Shown here: positions 24,076-31,092 of the stretch, one piece after another
How positions within the stretch are numbered: position 1 is the stretch's first letter
Layout: each line of letters begins with the position of its first letter
NCBI GenBank assembly: GCA_002387325.1
Contig: DGIN01000081.1
Span: forward strand, 15,501-49,977
Origin: Bacteroidales bacterium UBA4621
GTDB lineage: Bacteria; Bacteroidota; Bacteroidia; Bacteroidales; Paludibacteraceae
Length of the DNA stretch: 34,477 nt
Reading direction: 5' to 3'
The notes under the pieces: model-generated
Seen by the model: only the letters and a program-made list of their open reading frames with translations
Told to the model about the DNA's origin: nothing
The model's database searches: none
Program-made: the position numbers and the translations under genes

Positions 24076-24345
24076 TTACCAACTTGCCTTCTTCACTCCG
24101 GGGATAAGCCCTTTGGAAGCCATCTCACGGAACTGAATACGTGACAAACCGAATGCACGCATATAACCTTTCGGACGACCCGTAATCTTGCAGCGGTTGT
24201 GCAGACGAACAGGGCTAGCGTTCTTAGGCAGAGACTGGAGACCGATATAGTCGCCATCCTTGAGGAGTTGGGCGCGTTTCGCAGCATATTTAGCGACGAG
24301 AGCGGCGCGTTTTACCTCGCGGGCTTTCATTGATTCTTTTGCCAT
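24076..24345 (-). CDS. rpsN: 30S ribosomal protein S14, zinc-free form
   Basis: S14 is a head protein of the small subunit. The 89-residue product is the longer form without a zinc ribbon: around RLHNRCKITGRPKGYMRAFG (about 47-66) only one cysteine is present, so the four-Cys zinc site is absent. It ends in the conserved GLIPGVKKASW. It follows rplE by 5 bases. Confidence 0.99.
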   Translation of the reverse strand: MAKESMKAREVKRAALVAKYAAKRAQLLKDGDYIGLQSLPKNASPVRLHNRCKITGRPKGYMRAFGLSRIQFREMASKGLIPGVKKASW

Positions 24346-24350
24346 AGCGA

Positions 24351-24896
24351 TTACTTTTTGAATGGTAAGCCAAACTCGCGGAGGAGAGCGAAACCTTCTT
24401 CATCGGTTTGCGCAGTGGTAACGAACGTGATGTTCATACCGAGCAGTTTGGTAATGTTATCAATGTTAATTTCCGGGAAGATAATTTGCTCTTGGATACC
24501 AAGGGTATAGTTACCACGTCCGTCCATCTTGTTCTCGATACCTTTGAAGTCGCGGATACGAGGGAGAGCGACGCGAACGAGACGCTCTAAGAACTCGTAC
24601 ATACGCTCGCCACGAAGGGTTACGCGAACGCCGATAGGCATTTTTTTACGAACCTTGAAGTTGGCAATATCCTTCTTGGAGAGTGTAGCAACGGCTTTCT
24701 GACCGGAGATGGCTGTCATTTCTGCTTGAGCGACATCAACGATCTTCTTGTCGGCAACAGCCTCGCCCAGGCCTTGATTGAGGACAATCTTGGTGAGTTT
24801 CGGGCACTGCATTACTGTAGTGTAGTTGAACTCTTTCATCAAGATAGGAACGATACGTTCCTGATAATCTTGCTTCAGACTTGCTGTATTCATCAT
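24351..24896 (-). CDS. rplE: 50S ribosomal protein L5
   Basis: L5 binds 5S rRNA and contacts P-site tRNA. The 181-residue product contains YTTVMQCPKLTKIVLNQGLG (about 25-44) and RDFKGIENKMDGRGNYTLGIQEQIIFPEI, both diagnostic. The first ATG (24896) overlaps the rplX stop codon by one base (TAATG); a second in-frame ATG follows immediately at 24893 and could be the real start. AAAGGAGA lies about 5 bases before the first ATG, one of the rare Shine-Dalgarno sequences here, and favours translational coupling to rplX. Confidence 0.98.
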   Translation of the reverse strand: MMNTASLKQDYQERIVPILMKEFNYTTVMQCPKLTKIVLNQGLGEAVADKKIVDVAQAEMTAISGQKAVATLSKKDIANFKVRKKMPIGVRVTLRGERMYEFLERLVRVALPRIRDFKGIENKMDGRGNYTLGIQEQIIFPEINIDNITKLLGMNITFVTTAQTDEEGFALLREFGLPFKK

Positions 24897-25204
24897 TAAA
24901 TCTCCTTTCCGGTTTTTTTAGATACGCGGACTAACTTTCCGTCTTTCTCCACACGGCCTACGCGAACCGGTTTGCCGTTCTCAACGGGGTTGAGGTTGGA
25001 GATATGGATAGAAGCCTCTTGTTTTACGATACCCCCTTGCGGGTTCTTTGCATTAGGTTTGGTACTTTTCGATACCATATTAACACCTTCTACGATAGCA
25101 CGCTGCTTATCTACAAGCACCTCCAGCACGCGACCGGTTTTGCCTTTCGATGCACCCGCGTTAACGTAAACGGTATCACCTTTCTTAATATGTAATTTTG
25201 CCAT
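24896..25204 (-). CDS. rplX: 50S ribosomal protein L24
   Basis: L24 starts assembly of the large subunit. The 102-residue product begins MAKLHIKKGDTVYVNAGASKG with the KOW motif (about 5-32) and has the typical GVNMVSKSTKPNAKNPQGGI segment. Its 3' end encodes the Shine-Dalgarno sequence of rplE, and its stop codon overlaps the rplE start by one base. Confidence 0.98.
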   Translation of the reverse strand: MAKLHIKKGDTVYVNAGASKGKTGRVLEVLVDKQRAIVEGVNMVSKSTKPNAKNPQGGIVKQEASIHISNLNPVENGKPVRVGRVEKDGKLVRVSKKTGKEI

Positions 25205-25224
25205 TACTGTAATAATTTAGATGA

Positions 25225-25590
25225 TTAAAGCACTTCAGGTGCCAGAGAAATAATCTTCATATTGGTTTGACGGAGTTCTCGAGCCACGGGTCCGAAGATA
25301 CGCGAGCCGCGTATTTCACCGGCGTTGTTAACAAGCACGCATGCATTGTCATCGAAGCGGATGTAACTACCATCGGCACGGCGAACCTCTTTCTTCACGC
25401 GGACAACGATAGCGCGGCTAACCGCACCGTCCTTGATGTCAGAGGAAGGAATAACGCCCTTAACTGCTACCACGATGGTGTCGCCGAGGGTGGCGTAACG
25501 TTTTTTGGTTCCGCCCAGTACGCGGATGCACAATGCCTCTTTAGCACCGGAGTTGTCCGCAACCGTAAGTCTTGATTCTTGTTGTATCAT
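25225..25590 (-). CDS. rplN: 50S ribosomal protein L14
   Basis: L14 is a beta-barrel protein that forms an inter-subunit bridge. The 121-residue product reads MIQQESRLTVADNSGAKEAL and ends in RELRQTNMKIISLAPEVL, with the NACVLVNNAGEIRGSRIFGPVARE signature. It starts 2 bases after the rpsQ stop. Confidence 0.99.
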   Translation of the reverse strand: MIQQESRLTVADNSGAKEALCIRVLGGTKKRYATLGDTIVVAVKGVIPSSDIKDGAVSRAIVVRVKKEVRRADGSYIRFDDNACVLVNNAGEIRGSRIFGPVARELRQTNMKIISLAPEVL

Positions 25591-25592
25591 AA

Positions 25593-25850
25593 TTACTTAG
25601 CCCTTTCAATAATTTGAGTTAGACGCCAACGAACAGTTTTGCTCAGCGGACGAGTCTCCATAATGCGGACGGTATCGCCGATACCACACTCGTTTTTCTC
25701 GTCATGAACATGGAACTTGCGAGTTTTATTGACAAACTTGCCATAGATGGGGTGTTTCTCTTTCCACTTAACGGCTACGACAATGGTCTTATCCATCTTG
25801 TTGGAAACGACAACGCCCACACGCTCTTTTCTTAAATTTCTTGTTTCCAT
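25593..25850 (-). CDS. rpsQ: 30S ribosomal protein S17
   Basis: S17 is an OB-fold primary binder of the 16S rRNA 5' domain. The 85-residue product starts METRNLRKERVGVVVSNKMD and contains GDTVRIMETRPLSKTVRWRL, the family signature. It lies 14 bases after rpmC. Confidence 0.99.
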   Translation of the reverse strand: METRNLRKERVGVVVSNKMDKTIVVAVKWKEKHPIYGKFVNKTRKFHVHDEKNECGIGDTVRIMETRPLSKTVRWRLTQIIERAK

Positions 25851-25864
25851 TTCACTTTCGTTTT

Positions 25865-26059
25865 TTACTTGGTTAATTCTCTTGCACGGAGTTCGGTTGC
25901 AAGGCGTGCGATTGTCTTACGAGCAACCTTAATCTGCAACGGATTGTCGAGCGGAGAAATGCTGTGATTCAGTTTGAGACGTACGAGTGCATCTTTTTCT
26001 GCAGCAAGACGCTCTTGGATCTCAGCGGTAGTTAATTCTTTAATTTCAGCTGTTTTCAT
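25865..26059 (-). CDS. rpmC: 50S ribosomal protein L29
   Basis: L29 is a two-helix protein at the tunnel exit, next to the trigger factor and SRP docking site. The 64-residue product, MKTAEIKELTTAEIQERLAA onward, has the QIKVARKTIARLATELRARE C-terminal helix typical of the family. It follows rplP by 8 bases. Confidence 0.98.
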   Translation of the reverse strand: MKTAEIKELTTAEIQERLAAEKDALVRLKLNHSISPLDNPLQIKVARKTIARLATELRARELTK

Positions 26060-26067
26060 AATCCTGA

Positions 26068-26499
26068 TTAAACATTTTGGGTTGGGTCGTAATCACGTCT
26101 TACGACAAACTTAGTAGTGATAGGAAGTTTTTGAGCAGCCAAACGAAGAGCCTCTTTGGCAACCTCGTAAGGAACGCCGTCAACCTCGAAGATGATACGT
26201 CCGGGCTCCAATGGAACTACGAATCCCTCGGGAGCACCTTTACCTTTACCCATACGGACATCCAGAGGTTTTTTAGTGATAGGTTTATCCGGGAACACGC
26301 GAATCCATACCTGACCTTGACGTTGCATGTAACGTGTTACAGCAACACGGGCTGCTTCGATTTGACGACCTGTCAACCAGATGGTACCAAGCGATTTGAT
26401 ACCGAATGAGCCGAATGCCAACTCATTGCCGCGTTGCGCGATGCCTTTGATACGGCCTTTTTGCGAGCGGCGGAATTTCGTTTTCTTAGGTTGTAACAT
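26068..26499 (-). CDS. rplP: 50S ribosomal protein L16
   Basis: L16 organises the A-site tRNA elbow region of the large subunit. The 143-residue product begins MLQPKKTKFRRSQKGRIKG and contains TRYMQRQGQVWIRVFPDKP and the GKGKGAPEGFVVPLEPGRI motifs. It follows rpsC by 29 bases. Confidence 0.99.
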   Translation of the reverse strand: MLQPKKTKFRRSQKGRIKGIAQRGNELAFGSFGIKSLGTIWLTGRQIEAARVAVTRYMQRQGQVWIRVFPDKPITKKPLDVRMGKGKGAPEGFVVPLEPGRIIFEVDGVPYEVAKEALRLAAQKLPITTKFVVRRDYDPTQNV

Positions 26500-26528
26500 A
26501 ACTGTTGTAATCTACAAATCGGTTAAAC

Positions 26529-27269
26529 TTATTGTTTTTTGTTTCTGCGGAAGCCCCCCTTACGATCCCCATCACGACGGTCGTTGCGGCGATCCATGCC
26601 ACGCCCTTCCTGTTTCTGGGTAAAGTTGGGAGCGAGATCCTTTTTGCCGTAAACTTCGCCACGGCAGATCCAAACCTTAACACCGATAACCCCCACTTTG
26701 GTGATAGCACCAATCTGGCAGTAGTCGATGTCAGCACGCAGTGTGTGTAGAGGAGTACGTCCTTCTTTGTACATCTCTTTACGTGCCATCTCGGCACCAT
26801 TCAGACGACCGCTGACTTGCACCTTGATACCCTCAGCGCCCATACGCATAGTAGAAGCGATGGCCATCTTAACGGCACGACGGTAAGCCACTTTGCCTTC
26901 CAATTGACGTGCAATTTTGGTAGCAACGATAGTTGCATCCAACTCAGGACGTTTTACCTCGAAGATGTTGATTTGAACATCTTGTTTGGTGATTTTTTTG
27001 AGTTCCTCCTTCAATTTGTCAACCTCTTGTCCACCCTTACCGATGATAAAACCGGGGCGAGCGGTGCAGACAGTTACAGTTACAAGTTTCAGAGTTCTTT
27101 CGATAACGATACGGGAAATACTAGCCTCAGCAAGACGGGCGTTGAGGTACTTACGAATTTTAGTATCCTCTACGATAGTATCTCCGTAATTCTTACCGCC
27201 AAACCAGTTGGAATCCCAACCACGAACAATACCGAGGCGGTTTGCAATAGGATTAATTTTCTGTCCCAT
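26529..27269 (-). CDS. rpsC: 30S ribosomal protein S3
   Basis: S3 lines the mRNA entry channel and has mRNA helicase activity with S4. The 246-residue product has a type II KH domain with the GFIIGKGG loop (about 73-80) and the C-terminal S3 domain (GRLNGAEMARKEMYKEGRTP). The tail is a low-complexity run rich in Arg, Asp and Gly (about 222-246). It follows rplV by 8 bases. Confidence 0.99.
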   Translation of the reverse strand: MGQKINPIANRLGIVRGWDSNWFGGKNYGDTIVEDTKIRKYLNARLAEASISRIVIERTLKLVTVTVCTARPGFIIGKGGQEVDKLKEELKKITKQDVQINIFEVKRPELDATIVATKIARQLEGKVAYRRAVKMAIASTMRMGAEGIKVQVSGRLNGAEMARKEMYKEGRTPLHTLRADIDYCQIGAITKVGVIGVKVWICRGEVYGKKDLAPNFTQKQEGRGMDRRNDRRDGDRKGGFRRNKKQ

Positions 27270-27277
27270 TTTGTTGA

Positions 27278-27685
27278 TTACTTTTCAGCGTTAGTATTTT
27301 TAGTATCTACGAATACAGTAACATGATTGGAACGTTTGCGGACGCGGTAGCCACGACCTTGAGGAGCGGTCAGCAGACGCTTGAGCATCATTCCGCCGTC
27401 AACCATGATATTGCTTACATACAGTGTTTCCTGATCGGCTTTTTTACCGGTTTTTGCTTCCCAGTTGGCGATAGCCGATTTCAGGACTTTTTCCATAGCA
27501 CGCGATGCCTCTCGTGTAGAGAAATGCAAAGCACCCAGTGCGCGGTTCACTTCCATACCACGAATCATGTCAGCAACAAGGCGCATTTTGCGTGGAGATG
27601 TAGGAACGTTGTTAACCTTAGCAAAGTACAGACTCTTACGAGCCTCTTTCATTGCCTCGGCTGTATTATGTTTTCTAGCACCCAT
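27278..27685 (-). CDS. rplV: 50S ribosomal protein L22
   Basis: L22 extends a long beta-hairpin into the peptide exit tunnel, near the macrolide site. The 135-residue product has the core SPRKMRLVADMIRGMEVNRA and the hairpin region MMLKRLLTAPQGRGYRVRKR (about 96-115), with no insertion or deletion visible that would suggest macrolide resistance. It is 44 bases from rpsS. Confidence 0.98.
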   Translation of the reverse strand: MGARKHNTAEAMKEARKSLYFAKVNNVPTSPRKMRLVADMIRGMEVNRALGALHFSTREASRAMEKVLKSAIANWEAKTGKKADQETLYVSNIMVDGGMMLKRLLTAPQGRGYRVRKRSNHVTVFVDTKNTNAEK

Positions 27686-27729
27686 TTTGAATTCTAAAAT
27701 TTAATTTGTTGTTTGAATGATTCAATGGA

Positions 27730-27999
27730 TTACTTCTTGTTATTGCCGGCATGACCACGGAAGGTGCGTGTAGGAGCGAATTCGCCCAACTTGTGTCCAA
27801 CCATATTCTCCGTTACATAAACAGGAATGAACTTATTTCCATTGTGAACTGCAATAGTATGACCTACAAAATCCGGAGAAATCATAGAAGCACGGCTCCA
27901 AGTCTTGACAACTTCTTTTTTGCCAGACTCATTCATAGCCAACACCTTGTCCTCCAACTTGACATTGATAAACGGTCCTTTTTTTAATGAACGACTCAT
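27730..27999 (-). CDS. rpsS: 30S ribosomal protein S19
   Basis: S19 pairs with S13 in the head of the small subunit. The 89-residue product begins MSRSLKKGPFINVKLEDKV and carries IAVHNGNKFIPVYVTENMVGHKLGEFAPTR, the family signature. It follows rplB by 23 bases. Confidence 0.99.
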   Translation of the reverse strand: MSRSLKKGPFINVKLEDKVLAMNESGKKEVVKTWSRASMISPDFVGHTIAVHNGNKFIPVYVTENMVGHKLGEFAPTRTFRGHAGNNKK

Positions 28000-28022
28000 A
28001 ATGTTGTTACGATTTTAATAGG

Positions 28023-28847
28023 TTATTTCTTTCTTCTTTCGATTATGAACTGATTGCTCTGGTTCTTCGGGTGACGAGTCTTGTATCCCTTAGCGAGCAA
28101 GCCCTTGCGAGAACGCGGATGTCCACCGGACGCACGACCTTCACCACCACCCATCGGGTGATCTACAGGGTTCATAACAACACCACGGTTGCGAGGACGG
28201 CGACCGAGCCAACGGCTACGACCAGCCTTACCACTCTTCTCCAATGCGTGATCGCTATTGCCGACTACACCAACGGTAGCCTTGCATGTGGCGAGCACCT
28301 TGCGCAATTCACCCGAAGGCAACTTGATGATTGCATACTTATCTTCACGCGAAGAGAGTTGTGCAAACACACCAGCCGAGCGAACCATACAAGCCCCCTG
28401 TCCCGGACGCAACTCAATGTTGTGAATGAGTGTTCCGAGAGGGATATTTGCCATCGGAAGGGCGTTTCCTACTTCAGGAGCAGCATCTGCTCCCGACATA
28501 ACCGTTTGACCTACTTGCAGTCCGTTAGGTGCAAGAATGTAACGTTTCTCACCATCAGCATAGAACAAGAGAGCGATGCGAGCCGAGCGGTTCGGATCAT
28601 ACTCAATCGTTTTAACTGTAGCGGGTACACCATCTTTGTTACGTTTGAAGTCAATTACACGATATTTCTGCTTGTGTCCGCCGCCGATGTAGCGCATGGT
28701 CATCTTACCTGTATGGTTACGACCACCCGTTTTGCGTTTTCCGAACACAAGAGATTTCTCCGGAGCACTTGCGGTAATTGTCTCAAATGCACCGATAACT
28801 TTGTGTCTTTGCCCCGGTGTAGTGGGCTTAAATTTACGTACAGCCAT
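28023..28847 (-). CDS. rplB: 50S ribosomal protein L2
   Basis: L2 is needed for subunit joining and peptidyl-transferase activity. The 274-residue product has the RNA-binding OB and SH3-like domains and the C-terminal NPVDHPMGGGEGRASGGHP motif. The histidine there is residue 230 by my count and matches E. coli His229. The gene starts 2 bases after rplW. Confidence 0.99.
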   Translation of the reverse strand: MAVRKFKPTTPGQRHKVIGAFETITASAPEKSLVFGKRKTGGRNHTGKMTMRYIGGGHKQKYRVIDFKRNKDGVPATVKTIEYDPNRSARIALLFYADGEKRYILAPNGLQVGQTVMSGADAAPEVGNALPMANIPLGTLIHNIELRPGQGACMVRSAGVFAQLSSREDKYAIIKLPSGELRKVLATCKATVGVVGNSDHALEKSGKAGRSRWLGRRPRNRGVVMNPVDHPMGGGEGRASGGHPRSRKGLLAKGYKTRHPKNQSNQFIIERRKK

Positions 28848-28849
28848 TT

Positions 28850-29140
28850 TTAGATATTGCTATAAAAATCGATTGTTTCACCTTGTTTCAATGTAACGAT
28901 AGCCTTCTTGTACGCCTGTTGTGCACCGCGAAGCAAGCCGCTCTTGGTATAGCGTTGTTTTACTTTGGGAGCGACAATAAGGGTATTTACATCCTCTACC
29001 TGTACATTGTACATTTCTTCTACTGCCTTTTTGATTTCAACCTTGTTGGCAGTACGTTCTACTCTGAAACCGTAACGGTTCAACTTTTCGCCAGCGGCGG
29101 TCATCTTCTCAGTGACGATCGGTTTGATAATAATTGCCAT
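28850..29140 (-). CDS. rplW: 50S ribosomal protein L23
   Basis: L23 sits at the tunnel exit and is the docking site for trigger factor and SRP. The 96-residue product begins MAIIIKPIVTEKMTAAGEK and has the KVEIKKAVEEMYNVQVEDVNT core. Its start is preceded by TAAGGAGGTTAC (29156-29145), which matches the full Shine-Dalgarno consensus and overlaps the rplD stop codon, so initiation here is unusually well marked for a Bacteroidota gene. Confidence 0.99.
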   Translation of the reverse strand: MAIIIKPIVTEKMTAAGEKLNRYGFRVERTANKVEIKKAVEEMYNVQVEDVNTLIVAPKVKQRYTKSGLLRGAQQAYKKAIVTLKQGETIDFYSNI

Positions 29141-29144
29141 AGTT

Positions 29145-29156
29145 GTAACCTCCTTA
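29145..29156 (-). promoter_or_regulatory. full-consensus Shine-Dalgarno of rplW overlapping the rplD stop
   Basis: The minus strand reads TAAGGAGGTTAC, then four bases, then ATG. The first three bases are the rplD stop codon. AAGGAGGTTA would pair with the entire canonical 16S anti-Shine-Dalgarno end. Confidence 0.8.
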
Positions 29157-29783
29157 TGCGTTAAAAGTTGCCTCGATAGCGGCAGCCGAAGCCTCGGTAA
29201 GAACCACTACATTCGAGTTCATAATAGTGTAAGTATTCAGTTCGTTAGCCGAAACAACGTTAACCCGCTGCAGATTGGCAGCCGACTTGATTGCGTTGGT
29301 GTTAGCATCGCTCACGATGAAAGTCACTTTCTTGCCTGCTACATTGAGATTGTTGAGAACCTCTACCATTGCTTTGGTCTTAGGAGTCTCGAAAGTGAGA
29401 GCGTCCAAAACAAGAATCTGCTCTTGTTTAGCACGAAGGCTGAGAGCCGATTTACGAGCCAATTGTTTTACTTTGCGGTTGAGTTTGAAAGCATAACTGC
29501 GGGGAACGGGACCAAAAATAGTACCACCGCCTACGCGAACCGGCGATTTGAAATCACCCGGACGTGCACCTCCGCCGCCCTTCTGACGACCGAGTTTGCG
29601 TGTAGAGTGGGCATTCTCGCTACGTTGTTTTGCTTTAGCTGTACCCTGACGGTTGTTTGCCAAGTATTGCTTAACGTCCAAGTAGATAGCATGTTCGTTA
29701 GGCTCAATACCGAAGATTGCGTCGTTGAGAACAACCTTCTTGCCGGTCTCTTTGCCGGCCATATTCAAAATACTAAGTTCCAT
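29154..29783 (-). CDS. rplD: 50S ribosomal protein L4
   Basis: L4 extends a loop into the exit tunnel; in E. coli it also represses the S10 operon. The 209-residue product has the loop region KLGRQKGGGGARPGDFKSP (about 63-81) and the C-terminal globular part LNNLNVAGKKVTFIVSDAN. It follows rplC by 6 bases. No long S10-type leader for L4 control was recognised upstream of rpsJ. Confidence 0.99.
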   Translation of the reverse strand: MELSILNMAGKETGKKVVLNDAIFGIEPNEHAIYLDVKQYLANNRQGTAKAKQRSENAHSTRKLGRQKGGGGARPGDFKSPVRVGGGTIFGPVPRSYAFKLNRKVKQLARKSALSLRAKQEQILVLDALTFETPKTKAMVEVLNNLNVAGKKVTFIVSDANTNAIKSAANLQRVNVVSANELNTYTIMNSNVVVLTEASAAAIEATFNA

Positions 29784-29789
29784 ACTAAA

Positions 29790-30410
29790 TTACTTGTTAA
29801 GAATAACGATTGAATTTTTAGCACCCGGAATACTACCCTTGACCATAATCAAGTTGTACTCGGGGATAACTTTGAGAACAACAAGGTTTTGAACCGTGAT
29901 ACGGTCTTGTCCCATGTGTCCGCCCATACGTGTACCCGGGAATATACGGCTCGGGTATGCACAAGCACCCACAGAACCTGGTGCACGCAGACGGTCGTCC
30001 TGACCGTGAGTCGATTGACCAACGCCACCGAAGCCGTGTCGTTTTACGACACCTTGGAAACCTTTGCCTTTGCTGGTACCAATCACATCGATGTAGGTAT
30101 TCTCCTCGAATACGTCAGCGACCGTGATGGTATCGCCCAAATGGAGTTCTTTGCCGAACTCGTCGAACTCTGCGAGGTGGCGCATAGGTTGAACGCCTGC
30201 AGCCTTGAAATGACCTGCTTCAGCCTTGTTGGTGTGTTTCTCGCTCTTCTGCATGAAACCTACCTGAACAGCCTGATAGCCATCTTTCTCAACGGTTTTC
30301 AGTTGCGTTACAACGCAAGGACCTGCCTCGATAACGGTGCATGGGATATTTTTGCCATCAGCACCGAATACGGAAGTCATTCCGATTTTTTTTCCTAATA
30401 ATCCTGGCAT
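29790..30410 (-). CDS. rplC: 50S ribosomal protein L3
   Basis: L3 starts large-subunit assembly and reaches toward the peptidyl-transferase centre. The 206-residue product starts MPGLLGKKIGMTSVFGADGK and has the conserved TSKGKGFQGVVKRHGFGG and SRIFPGTRMGGHMG segments. It is 151 bases from rpsJ; that gap holds a CTCGGT/ACCGAG hairpin (30482-30498) and ATGCATAATGC-type repeats. Confidence 0.99.
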   Translation of the reverse strand: MPGLLGKKIGMTSVFGADGKNIPCTVIEAGPCVVTQLKTVEKDGYQAVQVGFMQKSEKHTNKAEAGHFKAAGVQPMRHLAEFDEFGKELHLGDTITVADVFEENTYIDVIGTSKGKGFQGVVKRHGFGGVGQSTHGQDDRLRAPGSVGACAYPSRIFPGTRMGGHMGQDRITVQNLVVLKVIPEYNLIMVKGSIPGAKNSIVILNK

Positions 30411-30481
30411 TTTACCGATTGTTAGTTTGTTAATAAATTAGCCGTTCTCGCCCGCGGACTGACACCTTCACCCGAAGATTA

Positions 30482-30544
30482 CTCGGTCATTTACCGAGGG
30501 AAACGGTCGTTTGTCGATGCATAATGCGTAATGCACAATGCAAA
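30482..30544. repeat. hairpin and ATGCATAATGC repeats between rpsJ and rplC
   Basis: CTCGGT-CATTT-ACCGAG (30482-30498) forms a small hairpin. Next to it TGCATAATGC (30518-30527) is followed by degenerate copies GTAATGCAC and ACAATGCAAATG. The same TGCATAATGC word recurs at 33777-33786 between rpsL and rpsG, and a related ATGCATAATTGCAT lies near 43-56. It looks like a small dispersed intergenic repeat. Confidence 0.5.
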
Positions 30545-30561
30545 TGTTGTTTCTTTTTCGA

Positions 30562-30867
30562 TTACGCTTTGATTTCTACCTCAACACCGCTGGCAAGTTC
30601 GAGTTTCATCAGAGCCTCGATGGTCTTGCTATTTGCATTGTAGATGTCAATCAGACGTTTGTAACTCGAGAGTTCAAACTGCTCGCGACTCTTCTTGTTA
30701 ACGAAAGTGGAACGGTTAACAGTGAAGATACGTTTGTGGGTAGGCAATGGAATAGGACCGCTGATTACGGCACCCGTAGCCTTTACCGTTTTAACGATTT
30801 TCTCTGCCGACTTGTCCACCAGGTTGTGGTCGAACGATTTCAGTTTGATACGAATTTTCTGACTCAT
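30562..30867 (-). CDS. rpsJ: 30S ribosomal protein S10
   Basis: S10 (NusE) is a head protein and also joins transcription antitermination complexes with NusB. The 101-residue product begins MSQKIRIKLKSFDHNLVDKS and has GPIPLPTHKRIFTVNRSTFVNKKSREQFE, the family signature. It is 225 bases after fusA, and that gap holds a large palindrome. Confidence 0.99.
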   Translation of the reverse strand: MSQKIRIKLKSFDHNLVDKSAEKIVKTVKATGAVISGPIPLPTHKRIFTVNRSTFVNKKSREQFELSSYKRLIDIYNANSKTIEALMKLELASGVEVEIKA

Positions 30868-30986
30868 GTCTAATTTAATGATTTAATAATTTTACGATTT
30901 GACAATTTACAAATTGTCCGATTTATAAATAGAGTGCGAGACACCTAAAGAGTCATTTGCTTAGAATGACCCGCAGTCTATCGGGA

Positions 30987-31022
30987 GGATTGTGCGCCTG
31001 TGCGCACACAGGCGCACAATCC
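30987..31022. repeat. perfect 16-bp-stem palindrome between fusA and rpsJ
   Basis: GGATTGTGCGCCTGTG (30987-31002) pairs perfectly with CACAGGCGCACAATCC (31007-31022) around CGCA. It is GC-rich in an AT-rich spacer. On the plus strand it is followed by GTTATTTTTCG, so it resembles a terminator only in the direction opposite to the operon; on the minus strand no U-tract follows. It may be an mRNA processing hairpin between the str and S10 parts, a protein-binding site or a small inserted palindromic element. The rest of 30868-31092 is AT-rich, with a CAATTT-AC-AAATTG palindrome near 30904-30917. Confidence 0.8.
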
Positions 31023-31092
31023 GTTATTTTTCGTTGTACCGCAGTTTTCGTACTTTACGTAAATTACGCAGATTATGAAAACCACGCACGCA

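Noticed and set aside
30987..31022. Terminator between fusA and rpsJ in the operon direction.
   Set aside because: No U-tract follows the stem on the minus strand, and rpsJ must be transcribed past this point unless it has its own promoter, which I did not find.
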